Part shown: positions 52,159 through 61,495 of the stretch, in pieces | How the letters are laid out: each line of letters starts with the position of its first letter | How positions within the stretch are numbered: position 1 is the first letter of the stretch | Assembly (NCBI RefSeq): GCF_042429765.1 | Contig: NZ_JBHLZU010000024.1 | Coordinates: 41,905 to 105,904, forward strand | Source of the DNA: Allokutzneria oryzae | Lineage (GTDB): Bacteria; Actinomycetota; Actinomycetes; Mycobacteriales; Pseudonocardiaceae | Direction: 5' to 3' | Length of the DNA stretch: 64,000 bases | Translations under genes and position numbers: made by a program | Notes under the pieces: model-generated | Seen by the model: only the letters and a program-made list of their open reading frames with translations | Told to the model about the DNA's origin: nothing | The model's database searches: none

Positions 52159-53145
52159 TCAGACGTCGGTGTACCAGTGCACAGCGATCGTTCCGCGGTT
52201 GGCGATCCGGTGCTGGGCCTCAACGCCGACCCAGCCGCGGAACTTGCCCGCGTCGTCGATCACCTGCAGCTGAGGCTTGAGGTGCGAACCGCCCGTGTAG
52301 CAGGTGCTGGTGCCCTGCAGCAGGCAGGTGCAGAAGTGCTCGTAGAAGTTCTTCCGCCCGCCCTCGGAAGCCAGGTAGTACCGGATGGCCCTCTGCTCAC
52401 CGGGCTTGCAGGCCGTGCAGGCCTTCGAGTTGGGGTCGGTGATCTCGACGGCGGCGCTCAGGCAGTTGTCGTTGCACTCCTTCCACTGCGGAAGCGACAG
52501 GTTGATCCCGGAGGTGCCGGTGCCAGAGACCAGCTTCCCCGTCTTCGCGTCGTAGGCGTTGTACGCGTAGCGGCCTGGGTAGTACTTCTTCGGGATGTCC
52601 TTCAGCTGCACGGCGACGGTGTTGCGGATGTTGCTGCCGTAGCCCTGGCCCACGTTCGCGCCGTAGTTCGAGCCGGTCAGCGAGATCACGCTGATCCCGG
52701 TCTCCGGCTTGGTCACAACCCAGTTCTCGGTGGCGCCGTTGTCCCAGGCGACGGCGAGCTTGTCACCGGTGACGGTGTACCGCCCCCTCAGCTCCTTGAC
52801 CTCGGCCCCGGTCTGGAACCCGCCAGCGGTGTGGATCGCGCAGTTGTCACATCCCGCCGAAGTCGGGCGGATCGTGGCCGCCGGGTACCCCTGGCTCCAG
52901 CTCCAGAACCAAAACCCCTGCCGCACGGTGCCGTCCGCGTCGAAGTAGTACATCGCCAGCCGCGAGAACTCCTTGCCCGTGGGCGTGGTTCCCGTCGACG
53001 CCACCTGTCCGATGGTGACCGCGTAGCTCTGCTTGCCGCCTGGCTTCTCCACCGCCAGCGCCGTGCCGGGCAGCAGTGCCCCGGCCAGCGTGAGGGTCCC
53101 CAGTACAACGAGCCACAACCGCAAGAACGTGCGCTTCAACGCCAT
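52159..53145 (-). CDS. Secreted protein with Cys-rich C-terminal half, unknown function
   Basis: 328 residues. ATG 53145 (GGGAGGG upstream) starts the Sec signal LKRTFLRLWLVVLGTLTLAG ending ATALA-type. The N-terminal half is beta-rich (YAVTIGQVASTGTTPTGKEF, TVRQGFWFWSWSQGYPAATI). The C-terminal half has eight Cys, including CNDNC, CTAC and CTC (ECNDNCLSAAVEI, SKACTACKPGEQRAIRYYLA, HFCTCLLQGTSTCYTG). No family recognised. Strong terminator follows. Probably an extracellular, disulfide-bonded protein. Confidence 0.75.
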   Translation of the reverse strand: MALKRTFLRLWLVVLGTLTLAGALLPGTALAVEKPGGKQSYAVTIGQVASTGTTPTGKEFSRLAMYYFDADGTVRQGFWFWSWSQGYPAATIRPTSAGCDNCAIHTAGGFQTGAEVKELRGRYTVTGDKLAVAWDNGATENWVVTKPETGISVISLTGSNYGANVGQGYGSNIRNTVAVQLKDIPKKYYPGRYAYNAYDAKTGKLVSGTGTSGINLSLPQWKECNDNCLSAAVEITDPNSKACTACKPGEQRAIRYYLASEGGRKNFYEHFCTCLLQGTSTCYTGGSHLKPQLQVIDDAGKFRGWVGVEAQHRIANRGTIAVHWYTDV

Positions 53146-53221
53146 CCCTCCCCGTGACGCAGTAATCGATTGCGCCGAACGTAGCACCGTCCGTGGCGTG
53201 TGGTGGTCGGGTTGTCCCGAG

Positions 53222-53720
53222 TGGATGAGGTATCCGGACGAGGGTGGCCTGACCTCTGCGGAACGAGCCGCTCGGGAGCGGGTGCGGTTCCAGGCCGCGC
53301 GGATGTTCGGTCAACCGCTGGCACCGGGCTTTGGCCAAGGGCGGCATGGACGCCTTGGCCTCCAAGGGACCTGGCGGCGCGCGGTGCGAGCCGACCGCGG
53401 ACCAGCTGCGGGTCCTGGAGCAGGAGTTGGCGGCCAGGCCCGCCGCGCACGGCTGGGATGAGGACCAGCGCTGGACGCTGGCCAGGATCGCCCACCAGCA
53501 ACTGGGCGGACCGATCGTGCTCGTCTGGGACAACCTCAATACCCACCGCGGCGCGGCGATGAGGGAGCTGGTCGCCACCCGACCCTGGCCGAGCTCAACC
53601 CGGTCGAAGCGATGTGGTCCCACCTCGAACCAAGCCTGGCCAACAGGGCCGAGCAGACCGTCGACCAACTCGCCGGGCTCGGTCATGGGTCCAGGTGCGG
53701 ATGGGTAAGCCGTTGGATCC
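53222..53720 (+). pseudogene. IS630-family transposase with internal deletion
   Basis: Begins MRYPDEGGLTSAERAARERV RFQAARMF, the usual N-terminal HTH of IS630/ISL-type transposases, continues out of frame with MDALASKGPGGARCEPTADQ and AAHGWDEDQRWTLARIA, then jumps to LGGPIVLVWDNLNTHRGAAM and, after a further shift, LNPVEAMWSHLEPSLANRA. The first catalytic Asp region is deleted while the second (WDNLNTH) and the Glu (NPVE) remain in separate frames. Confidence 0.75.
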
Positions 53721-53749
53721 GCCTTGACTGGGTGGGCCGCTGGCGCGTG

Positions 53750-54172
53750 TCAGCCCAGTGCTTTGCGCAGCAGCGTCGTCAACTGGTCCTGTTCGTCGGG
53801 TGAGAGTCGTCCGACCGCCGTGCGGGCGAAGGTGAAGGCTGTTGCGAACCGGTGGTTGACCTCGTCTCCTCGGGGGGTTCGCGCGACGAGTCGTACGCGG
53901 CGATCCCGGGGGTTCGGTTCGCGGGTCACGAGGCCGAGCGCTTCGAGACGCACGACGATCTGGGTGATGTTGGAGGCATCGCAGCCGAGCTCCTCGGCCA
54001 AGGCGCCCATGCTCCGCCGCTCATCGAGTCGCCCGAGCACACATGCCTGCGCCGGGCTGAGCGACAACTCGGCCGCGGCCGCCTCGTAGGCGCGGTCGTA
54101 GACGTCGACCAGGTCGAACAAGACGGCCTCGGCCTCGGAGGAGGTGGTCACGGGTCCGTTCGGCAGCGCCAT
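53750..54172 (-). CDS. MarR-family transcriptional regulator
   Basis: About 140 residues from ATG 54172; a TTG 12 codons upstream is possible but would lie in the operator. Winged helix: LSPAQACVLGRLDERRSMGA, LAEELGCDASNITQIVVRLE, then the wing REPNPRDRRVRLVARTPRG. Divergent from a quinone-oxidoreductase-like gene, with two TTGA-N5-TCAA dyads between. Confidence 0.9.
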   Translation of the reverse strand: MALPNGPVTTSSEAEAVLFDLVDVYDRAYEAAAAELSLSPAQACVLGRLDERRSMGALAEELGCDASNITQIVVRLEALGLVTREPNPRDRRVRLVARTPRGDEVNHRFATAFTFARTAVGRLSPDEQDQLTTLLRKALG

Positions 54173-54195
54173 GGCCCCCAGCCTAGAGGAGTTAC

Positions 54196-54242
54196 TTGAT
54201 TCGCTCAAATAGTTGTGGTTCGCTAATCCTTGATTGACTCAA
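54196..54242. promoter_or_regulatory. Paired MarR operators
   Basis: TTGATTCGCTCAA at 54196-54208 and TTGATTGACTCAA at 54230-54242: the same TTGA-N5-TCAA dyad twice, 34 bases (about three helical turns) apart, in the 87-base divergent promoter region. The second is 18 bases before the oxidoreductase start, overlapping the expected promoter. Confidence 0.7.
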
Positions 54243-54259
54243 GTAACCAAGGAGAGCCG

Positions 54260-55258
54260 ATGGACAGCAGAGTCGAGCGCACAGCCGGCGGCGCGATCGT
54301 GGTGCCGCAGATGAACGCGGTCGTCCTTGACCGGTTCGGCGGAGTCGACGAACTCTCGTCGCGCCGCATTCCGCTCCCGGAGGTCGGCGACGACGACGTT
54401 CTCATCCGGGTGGAGTTCGCAGGGCTCGGGTCCTGGGACGCGGTCGAGCGGAAGGGCGACTACGACGGCGCTTTCGGCGTCGCGTCGACCTTCCCCTATG
54501 TCCTCGGCTGGGACGCGGCGGGCACGGTGGCCGCGGTCGGACGCAACGTCACCCGGTTCGACGTGGGCGAGCGTGTCTACGCTGCGACGATGCCGGTGCC
54601 GCGTGGCGGCTTCTACGCCGAGTACGGCGTCGTTGATGCGGAGTTCGTGGCCCGCGTGCCCGACCGGATGCCGACCGAACAGGCCGGCGCGATGGCTTGG
54701 GATGCCCTGACCGCACTGAGCGGCCTCGATCTGATCGGCTTGCGGCCGGACGAGACGCTCATGGTCTTCGGGGCCAGCGGGGGTATCGGGCACCTCGCCG
54801 TGCAGCTGGCGCGGCACAGGGGCATCCGGGTGTTGGCCGTCGCCTCTGGTGACGACGGTGTCGCCCTGGCCAAGCGGCTGGGTGCCGACGAGGCCATCGA
54901 CGGTCGCAAAGACGATGTGCTGGCTGCGGCATTCGAGTTCGCACCAGGCGGGCTCGACGCGGCTCTGGTCACCGCGGGAGGCGAGACTGCCGACCGGTCT
55001 CTTCGCGCGGTCAAGAACTCGGGACGGATCGCCTGGCCGAACGGTGTCCTGCCTGCGCCTGCGACGTCGCCGGGCGCGACGGTGTCCTACTACGACGGGG
55101 ATCGAAGCCGCACCGCCACCGATCGGCTGAACGCGATCATCGAGGCGAGCTCCTTCGAGGTCCACGTCGCCCGGACCTTCCCGTTGGAGCGAGTCGCGGA
55201 CGCGCATCGCGCCCTCAACGATCACTATGTCGGGAAGATGGCCCTCAAGGTCGGATAG
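54260..55258 (+). CDS. NADPH:quinone oxidoreductase-like MDR protein
   Basis: 332 residues from ATG 54260 with AAGGAGAG upstream. Medium-chain dehydrogenase fold without the structural zinc lobe: MNAVVLDRFGGVDELSSRRI, FPYVLGWDAAGTVAAVGRNV, and the NADPH motif MVFGASGGIGHLAVQLARH. Typical of quinone reductases controlled by MarR proteins that sense electrophiles or quinones, with product and regulator forming a detoxification switch. Confidence 0.88.
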   Translation: MDSRVERTAGGAIVVPQMNAVVLDRFGGVDELSSRRIPLPEVGDDDVLIRVEFAGLGSWDAVERKGDYDGAFGVASTFPYVLGWDAAGTVAAVGRNVTRFDVGERVYAATMPVPRGGFYAEYGVVDAEFVARVPDRMPTEQAGAMAWDALTALSGLDLIGLRPDETLMVFGASGGIGHLAVQLARHRGIRVLAVASGDDGVALAKRLGADEAIDGRKDDVLAAAFEFAPGGLDAALVTAGGETADRSLRAVKNSGRIAWPNGVLPAPATSPGATVSYYDGDRSRTATDRLNAIIEASSFEVHVARTFPLERVADAHRALNDHYVGKMALKVG

Positions 55259-55404
55259 GACGCAACGAACGGCCCGAGGCTCGGCATCAACGCCGCTCAG
55301 CCTTCCTGACGCGCTGGTAGCGGCCGAGGGGCCGGCGTTGGGGCCCTGCTGCGCCGCGCCCGGCAACGCAGCCGAACCCCCCGCCGACCTCCTCGACCTC
55401 ACCG

Positions 55405-55605
55405 AAAGGGTTGCCCGACCCTGCCAGCGCAGCAGGTACGACGCCAGCGAGACCACGGCCCGGGTACCGGATGTCCGCCCGGCCAGCATCTGGTTGATCT
55501 GCTCGGCCAAGCCCGGACTGGCGAGGCGCACGGCCTCGCGGACGATCTCTCGCTGCCACGCTCGTTCCAGCCAGGCACGCGCGGCCACCATGCTGTCGTC
55601 TGCCG
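55405..55605 (-). pseudogene. Lantibiotic dehydratase (LanB-type) N-terminal fragment
   Basis: On the minus strand, ARAWLERAWQREIVREAVRL, ASPGLAEQINQMLAGR and ASYLLRWQGRAT match the N-terminal region of LanB-type dehydratases (REAVxxASPxLAxxI, then YLLRxxGRATPFGLFAG). Directly after RAT the frame shifts, losing PFGLFAG, and nothing further is recognisable. No start site. Confidence 0.55.
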
Positions 55606-55835
55606 GGAGGCTCAGCGCTGCAGGCCGACTTGATGGGCACACCGAGCGCGCCGGGCCGTGCCCTCTCCCCCTGGCACGCCACCCACTCGGCCGCTGACGC
55701 ACGAGTTCGGCAAACTGGCCACCTCCGCCAGGGAGTGCGACCACCGGTCGCGGCGATCTTTCCCCTGGCGGAGGTGCGTGCTGCGCAACGCCAGTTCTTG
55801 GAACGGCGGCATGCGAGCAGCGCGGTCCTGTCCGG

Positions 55836-58800
55836 TCAGCCGGTCAGCACCGCGCTGCTCGCGACGGCCACGGTGTTGCCCTGGAACAGGTCGTTGGGCG
55901 GGCCCCAGGCCAGTCGCAGCCTTCCGCCGAGCACCGTCACGCTGGGCGCGTGGTTGGTCTTGACCGTGCGGGCAACGCTGTACTGCGGCGACCACTCAGC
56001 GCCGTCAGTGGTGAAGGCGCCGTACATTGTCGGATCGCCCCAGGCTCCGCGCCACACCGCGTACAGCTTGCCGCCGTGGGAGGCCAGCGCCGGACCGCCG
56101 TCGATTCCGGCATCCAGCCCGCCGACCCTGGCCGGCGCCGCGACCCAGTTCACACCGTCCACAGAGGACGCCATGTAGGCGCGAGGGTGCTGGTCGTGAC
56201 CGCGCCAGGCGGCGTAGAGCTTTCCGTTGTGCACGGTCATGCCCGGTCGCTGGTTGGTCATGTTCCCGGACAGGATGAGCTCGGCCGGGCCCCAGGTGAC
56301 CGCGTCGGTGGTGCTGGTCAGGTACAGCTGCTGGTCGGTGCCCCGGTACAGGCCCAGCAGCTTGCCGTTGAACACCGCCAGCGTGGGCGAGTCCAGGTTG
56401 TGCAGCTGTCGCCGGGGCGCGGGAACCGAGGTGACGGACCAGCTCTTGCCGTCCTCGCTGACCGCGGTGTTCTGGGTCGGCCAGGAGGCGCCGGGCCGGA
56501 AGTCCTTCCACACCACCACCAGCTTGCCGTTGAACTCCGCCGCGGTGGGCGCGAACGGGGCCTTGGAGACCACGTCGGCGATCTTCACCTTGGCCGGGAA
56601 ACCCCGGCTGTTGGCCAGCGCCCCGTAGAGGTGGCCGTCCGTGCCCCGCCAGGAGACGAACTGGTTGCCCTTGAACGTGGTGGTAGCCACCCCGGACTCG
56701 AAGGCGGCCTCGTGGTCCACCGCCTCCGGCTCGGTCCAGATCCCGGCCGCGGGCGCTGGCGGCGCCGGGGCCTCGATCGCCGGGCCGAAGTCGTAGTTCG
56801 CGTGCACCGAGCGCAGGGTCAGCCACAGGGTGCGCAGCTGGGTCTGCAGGCCGGGCAGGGTCTGGTCCGCGCCCTCCCAGCGCTGTTTGAACTGCTCGGT
56901 GAGCCGGTCGGTGAGCCGCTCCTGCCGCGAGCGCATGTTGTCCCGCAGGCAGGCGCCGACCGCGTCCTTGCCCTCGGCCGTGGCGGTTCCGACGCAGTTG
57001 ACCTGGCGGTCCGAGCGGGTCACGTCCCACGGGGGATTGTTGTTGTGCACGTTGGCCGCGGCCATCTCGTACTCCGCGACGAGGTAGCCGTTGTCGCTGG
57101 CGTTCACGCCGTAGAGCGGTTTGGGCCCGAACAGCGCCGAACGCAGGTACTCGTCGGTGTTGAGCGCCCGCGGGAAACCCGCCTCGGTGTAGGCGCGCAG
57201 CAGCCGCGCGGACAAGTTCAGCTCACGGCCTTCCGCGCTGTCCTTGACGAAGGTGGCGGCCCGCTTGTAGAAGTCGATCCGCTTCTCCTTGAGCACCTCC
57301 TCGGCCAGTTTGGTGAAGCGCGGGGTCAGGAAGTCGATGCCGTCTTCGAGCTTGGCGTCCCGGTCGAAGATCGGCTTGAGCTTGGAGTCCCACTGCGCCT
57401 TGATGAACATCGGCACGTCGGCGCTCGAACCGGGGGCCCAGCGGTGCACCACCGCCGAAGTGCGTTTGCTGGACCACCGGGTGCCGTCCGGGAAGACGAA
57501 CTCGTCCCGCATCTCGATGATCAGGTCGTAGGTGTTCGGTTGCCCGGCGACCGGGCGGTGGGTGAAGGACCAGCACGGCTTGTACTGGAACTTGTCGCCG
57601 CGGAAGTAGCGGTAGAACTGCGTGGGCGCGGTCATGTGCTGGCCGTCGTGCGCTCTGGACCGGGAGAGGGTGAAGTTGCGGGCCGGGTCACTGCTGGGCG
57701 TGCAGGGCTCGAACACCGAGGGCGCGTACAGGCTCGGGGTGCCGGGCGGTGCGCCCTGTTCCGGTCCGCGGAACAGCGACAGGGTCTTGCCCTCGCTCAC
57801 CTCGCCCTCCCGCTTGGCCACCTCGGCGATCAGCTGGTCGGCCTTGGCGCCGTGGTTGGCCAGCAGAGTCTGGAAGATCTTGTTCGTGGCGCCGTTGGGA
57901 CCGGGCTGGCTGAAGGACAGCAGCTGGTCCCGGATGTCACGCCCTTCCTTGAGCACCGCCTTGCCGCGCTCCTTGGTCTCGGTTCCGTTGACCCACTGCG
58001 GGTTCTGCTTGAGCAGCAGCCCGTAGGAACTCGCGCCGATGCCCCACACCGCGGCGTTGCCGCCGTGGCCGGTGGTGGTCAGGTCGGCGCCGAGCGCCGC
58101 GTTGGCGTAGTAGGCCAGGAACGCGGCTGACCCGCCGTCGCCGTGCAGGTTGAGGTTGGTCAGCACGGTCGCGGTGTCGGTGCGGTGGTTGGCCTCCGGC
58201 ACCACGAACAGCTCGTTGGTCGGCGCCTGCACCGCGGTGACCCAGAAGTCGCTCTCGGCGTTGATGAAGTCGCTTTCGGGCATGTCCCGCCCGGCGTGCT
58301 TGCGCTTGTAGTCCAGGAAGCGGTCGATCTTGCCCCACTTGTCCAGCTTGTACAGTCCGGCGACCGCCTTCAGCAGGGTGCTGCCCACGACCTGGAGTTC
58401 GGTGCTGAGCGAGGTGAGCGCGGCCAAGATCTGTTTCTGGTTCTCCCGGACCCAGACAACCCCGTTCTCCAGCTTCCGGAACTCCTCAAGCATCCGGTTG
58501 TACATGTTGTCCAGCTTGGCGTCGACCTTGTCGAAGCGGTCGTTCATGTTCTGCTGGACCTGTTCCAGCTGTTTGCGCAGCTCCTTGATCTGGTCCAGGA
58601 TCAGCTGCTCAACGGTGGGGCCGCCCGCGGTGAACACCGAGACCAGCGTGCTGACCACACTGATCAGGTTGCCGGTGAAGGCCGCGGTGGCCAGTGAGAA
58701 GGCCGAGTTGACCAGTGTCAGCGCGGTGTACGCCTTGTTCACCGCGTAGGCCACCTTGACCGCGCCCTCGGCGAACTTGCTGATCCGCTTCGAGAAGTCC

Positions 58801-59747
58801 TTGTCGATCAGGCCGACCACGAAGGCCAGCCCGTCCAGGCCGCCCTTGACCGTGTCGATGTAGCCCTTGCGCTTCTCCTCCTCCGCCTTGGCCGCGGTCT
58901 TCTGCGCCTCGGTGGGCTCGGTGGGCTTGGCGTCCGGCGGGTTCCGCTTGGCGGCGTTCGACAGGTGGTCCAGCTTCTCCTTGCGCTCGTTGTACAGCCT
59001 GGTGGTGAGGTCCTTGAAAACGTCCGTCGACGCTTCCCGCAGCTGCACCTCGCCGAGCTTGGCCGCGTTCTGCAGCTTGCTCACATCCAGCACCGTGCGC
59101 AGCTGCTCGCCTTGACCCAGCTCGGTGGCGCCGGCACCGGAGTTGACCCTGGCCCGGTCACCGATCTCCGCATTCCACGCGCCGCGGAAGGAGGCATCGG
59201 CCCGCGCGGTCTGCGCCACCCCGGTCCACACCTCGGCCTGGTTGTCGGCGAAACCCGCCTCCCAGGCGAACTCCCGCTGCGCCCCGGACACCCGATCCTC
59301 GGGCTTGGTGGACACCGGCACCGTGTCCAGCCCCAGCAGCGTGTTGTTCAGCTTGCCCATCCGCGCGCCGTCGATGGTCGCGCCGGGCGCGCCGCGGACC
59401 GCGGCCAGCGCGGCGCTCACCGTCTCCACCGGCTCCCGGCTCCACGCCTGGCTGGGCACGGCGACATCGATGTGCTTGCGCACCGCAGCCAGGTGCGCGG
59501 TCACCGTGGCCGCGTCCGCCTGCGCGTTCTTCGCCCGCCAGTCCAGCAGCTCGGCGCTGGCTACCAGGTTCTTGGCCAGGTCGTCATCCCGGTTGACCAT
59601 GCGCATGGTGGCGCCGAACAGCGCGTTGGCCAGTCCGGCCTCGTCGACGGGCACCGCGGCATGCGCGGTCGGGACGGAAATCGTGCCCGCGAGCAGCACA
59701 CCACTCATCACCGTCACGGTGAGCCTTCGGCGTAATGGCGTTCTCAT
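55836..59747 (-). CDS. Giant secreted protein: helical/coiled-coil body plus C-terminal propeller
   Basis: 1303 residues. Sec signal: TPLRRRLTVTVMSGVLLAGT to TAHAA. Residues about 30-320 are helical. About 325-370 is a long hydrophobic stretch (VKVAYAVNKAYTALTLVNSA, FTGNLISVVSTLVSVFTAGG), followed at about 375-450 by a coiled coil (EQLILDQIKELRKQLEQVQQ, DRFDKVDAKLDNMYNRMLEE). The middle 480-980 is mixed. From about 1000 there are repeated strands of sialidase/lectin-propeller type (GNQFVSWRGTDGHLYGAL, GKLVVVWKDFRPGA, GKLLGLYRGTDQQLYLTST, GKLYAAWRGHDQHPRAYMAS, GKLYAVWRGAWGDPTMYGAF). This architecture resembles alpha-helical pore-forming toxins with a binding domain, but I know no named family. 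ATG 59747 begins the signal peptide. Confidence 0.85.
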   Translation of the reverse strand: MRTPLRRRLTVTVMSGVLLAGTISVPTAHAAVPVDEAGLANALFGATMRMVNRDDDLAKNLVASAELLDWRAKNAQADAATVTAHLAAVRKHIDVAVPSQAWSREPVETVSAALAAVRGAPGATIDGARMGKLNNTLLGLDTVPVSTKPEDRVSGAQREFAWEAGFADNQAEVWTGVAQTARADASFRGAWNAEIGDRARVNSGAGATELGQGEQLRTVLDVSKLQNAAKLGEVQLREASTDVFKDLTTRLYNERKEKLDHLSNAAKRNPPDAKPTEPTEAQKTAAKAEEEKRKGYIDTVKGGLDGLAFVVGLIDKDFSKRISKFAEGAVKVAYAVNKAYTALTLVNSAFSLATAAFTGNLISVVSTLVSVFTAGGPTVEQLILDQIKELRKQLEQVQQNMNDRFDKVDAKLDNMYNRMLEEFRKLENGVVWVRENQKQILAALTSLSTELQVVGSTLLKAVAGLYKLDKWGKIDRFLDYKRKHAGRDMPESDFINAESDFWVTAVQAPTNELFVVPEANHRTDTATVLTNLNLHGDGGSAAFLAYYANAALGADLTTTGHGGNAAVWGIGASSYGLLLKQNPQWVNGTETKERGKAVLKEGRDIRDQLLSFSQPGPNGATNKIFQTLLANHGAKADQLIAEVAKREGEVSEGKTLSLFRGPEQGAPPGTPSLYAPSVFEPCTPSSDPARNFTLSRSRAHDGQHMTAPTQFYRYFRGDKFQYKPCWSFTHRPVAGQPNTYDLIIEMRDEFVFPDGTRWSSKRTSAVVHRWAPGSSADVPMFIKAQWDSKLKPIFDRDAKLEDGIDFLTPRFTKLAEEVLKEKRIDFYKRAATFVKDSAEGRELNLSARLLRAYTEAGFPRALNTDEYLRSALFGPKPLYGVNASDNGYLVAEYEMAAANVHNNNPPWDVTRSDRQVNCVGTATAEGKDAVGACLRDNMRSRQERLTDRLTEQFKQRWEGADQTLPGLQTQLRTLWLTLRSVHANYDFGPAIEAPAPPAPAAGIWTEPEAVDHEAAFESGVATTTFKGNQFVSWRGTDGHLYGALANSRGFPAKVKIADVVSKAPFAPTAAEFNGKLVVVWKDFRPGASWPTQNTAVSEDGKSWSVTSVPAPRRQLHNLDSPTLAVFNGKLLGLYRGTDQQLYLTSTTDAVTWGPAELILSGNMTNQRPGMTVHNGKLYAAWRGHDQHPRAYMASSVDGVNWVAAPARVGGLDAGIDGGPALASHGGKLYAVWRGAWGDPTMYGAFTTDGAEWSPQYSVARTVKTNHAPSVTVLGGRLRLAWGPPNDLFQGNTVAVASSAVLTG

Positions 59748-59989
59748 GGTTCCCCCTCAACGTCTACCCGCCTGGGCTTGGTCTACCAGCGAGCCCGCAG
59801 GCCGCCCAGACAACGGGGAGAGCGCTGCCTCAAGAGGCGACCACCAGGTCAGAGGCACCGGGCCACGTAACGGCGATCCTGGTCGTACACCTGTTGTTGG
59901 CTGCCGCTTCCCCGCCGTCACCGTTGTGGTCGAGGAGTTTTGCGCTCAGCAACTGGCCCACCTCGCACCAGGGTGTTTCCGTCAGCTAA

Positions 59990-60320
59990 GTCGAACGGGG
60001 CGCGCTGGCCACCGACCTGTTCGTCAAGTCAGCGGACACCCTGGGGCGGGACGGCTTCGCCAGTACCCCGGACGAGCAGGCCCGCGACGCCGAGGCGCTG
60101 GCCAACCTCATCGAGACGGCGCGGCAGAAACAGCCCCTCGGTCGACCGGGCTGCGGTCACGATCGCCACCGCCCTGACCGCGCGTCGGCTACGACCTCGT
60201 CGTGGACCAGGACCTCTTCAAGGACGACAGTCCAGACGACGACATGCCCTTCTCGCGGAAACCCGATCTCGACAGCAGCGACGGCAACGCGCTGATGATC
60301 AGTCACACATCGGGTGGGCC
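59990..60320 (+). pseudogene. Unidentified frameshifted coding remnant
   Basis: Three frames read as protein in succession: ALATDLFVKSADTLGRDGFA and ARDAEALANLIETARQK; then SVDRAAVTIATALTAR; then YDLVVDQDLFKDDSPDDDMP followed by FSRKPDLDSSDGNALMISHT. No start codon with a ribosome binding site. I do not recognise the family. The remaining bases between 59748 and 60584 hold nothing else I can support. Confidence 0.45.
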
Positions 60321-60584
60321 TTCGTGGGCTGGGCGGACGTGAGGGTGCGGTCACGGCCGGGACAGAACTGTCTCCAACAGCGAGCGGGAACGCGGTGGCC
60401 GGGCACATCTGGCACCATCGCGGCAAACCGTTTGCAGACTTGCTAAGTTCAGTAACTGCTACAGCATGTGACCGGGTGTCTCGTCTTCGCCGCTGCGTCC
60501 GGGCAGGGAAGGATTGGCGAGTGTGACGACGAGCGATAGGCCGGGCGCAGGCCACCCGATGCGGGCGCGTGGGGAGGGGTGCTG

Positions 60585-60971
60585 GTGAGCAAGCCCCTCT
60601 ATCAGCACAAGGCCGAGTTCTTCAAGACCTTAGGCCATCCGGCGCGGATCCGGGCGCTGGAGCTGCTGAGCCAGCGGGACCACTCGGTCGCGGAAATGCT
60701 GCCAGAGGTGGGGATCGAGGCGACGAACCTGTCGCAGCAGCTGGCGGTGCTGCGCCGCGCGGGGTTGGTGGCCACGCGCAGGGAGGGCTCGACCGTGGTC
60801 TACTCGTTGACCAGCCCGTGCGTGGCGGAGTTGCTCGCGGTCGCCCGGCAGATCCTGACCGGTGTCCTGTCCGGGCAGATCGAACTGCTGGAGGACCTCC
60901 AGGCGCCGGTGTCCTCGACGGCGGCGAACTCGGGCCCAAGCGCGCCTGGCTCCACCTCGCCGAGTGAATAG
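60585..60971 (+). CDS. ArsR/SmtB-family regulator, Rv0081-like
   Basis: 128 residues. GTG at 60585 is chosen because GGGGAGG lies about nine bases upstream; an in-frame GTG at 60579 is too close to it. YQHKAEFFKTLGHPARIRAL, ELLSQRDHSVAEML and NLSQQLAVLRRAGLVATRRE follow Mycobacterium tuberculosis Rv0081, which heads a formate-hydrogenlyase-like operon and is a hypoxia regulator. The metal-binding Cys of classical ArsR are absent, as in Rv0081. Intact, although the operon downstream is ruined. Confidence 0.85.
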   Translation: MSKPLYQHKAEFFKTLGHPARIRALELLSQRDHSVAEMLPEVGIEATNLSQQLAVLRRAGLVATRREGSTVVYSLTSPCVAELLAVARQILTGVLSGQIELLEDLQAPVSSTAANSGPSAPGSTSPSE

Positions 60972-60999
60972 GCCGCGCATCCCCCGCTGATCCCTGGCC

Positions 61000-61191
61000 T
61001 GTCGCCCGATGGGGGATGCACATCCCCGTCTCGCCGCGGCACGCGGACGCGCTGGTGGTGACCGGGTCGGTGACGCGGATGGGGTGGCCGGTGCCGTGCG
61101 GGACATCGTGCCGGTGGTTGTGGAGAACGCCGGGTGCCTGCCGCGGCCGGAGGCGATCGTCGAGAGTGTGCGGAAGCTGGCTGGTCGATGA
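61000..61191 (+). pseudogene. NuoB/HycG-like small subunit remnant (Rv0082-like)
   Basis: HIPVSPRHADALVVTGSVTR is the conserved mid-segment of complex-I B-subunit / group 4 hydrogenase small-subunit proteins. In a second frame VRDIVPVVVENAGCLPRPEA with IVESVRKLAGR is the C-terminal end (family: VPGCPPRPEAI), stopping at TGA 61191. The region between them and the N-terminus are missing. The stop overlaps the next remnant's ATG (ATGA), preserving the old operon junction. Confidence 0.7.
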
Positions 61192-61495
61192 GCCTCACGG
61201 CATGGGGTTTCGCCGCCGCCGTGGTGGCGGGAGCGTTGAGCGTCGTTGCCGCCTTGGGCACGCTCGCCCGGACGCGGCCGATGGTGGGCGCGGGGACGGC
61301 GCTGACCGGGCTGGCCGGTGCCGTCGCCGGGGTGGCCGCGATCGCGGGTGAGTCGTTTTCGATTGCGCCGCAGGGGTTTTGCCGCTGTCCGGGGTGTCGA
61401 TCGCGTTGGACGCGCTGGGCGGGGTGTTCGTCGCGGTGACCGGGGCGTCGCTGTGTCCGCCGGCGCATATAGCAACGACGTCGGGTACGGCATCC
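61188..61495 (+). pseudogene. HyfB/HycC-like membrane subunit remnant (Rv0083-like)
   Basis: ATG 61188 opens MSLTAWGFAAAVVAGALSVV AALGTLARTRP, the first transmembrane segments of a NuoL/HyfB-type proton-pump subunit. At about 61377 a frameshift occurs and VLPLSGVSIALDALGGVFVA VTGAS continues in another frame, then GVAVSAGAYSNDVGYG in a third. About 85% of the protein is deleted. Confidence 0.7.

Noticed and set aside
54172..54208. TTG start extending the MarR protein by 12 residues
   Set aside because: It would place the start inside the TTGA-N5-TCAA operator and lacks a ribosome binding site; ATG 54172 fits the family length.
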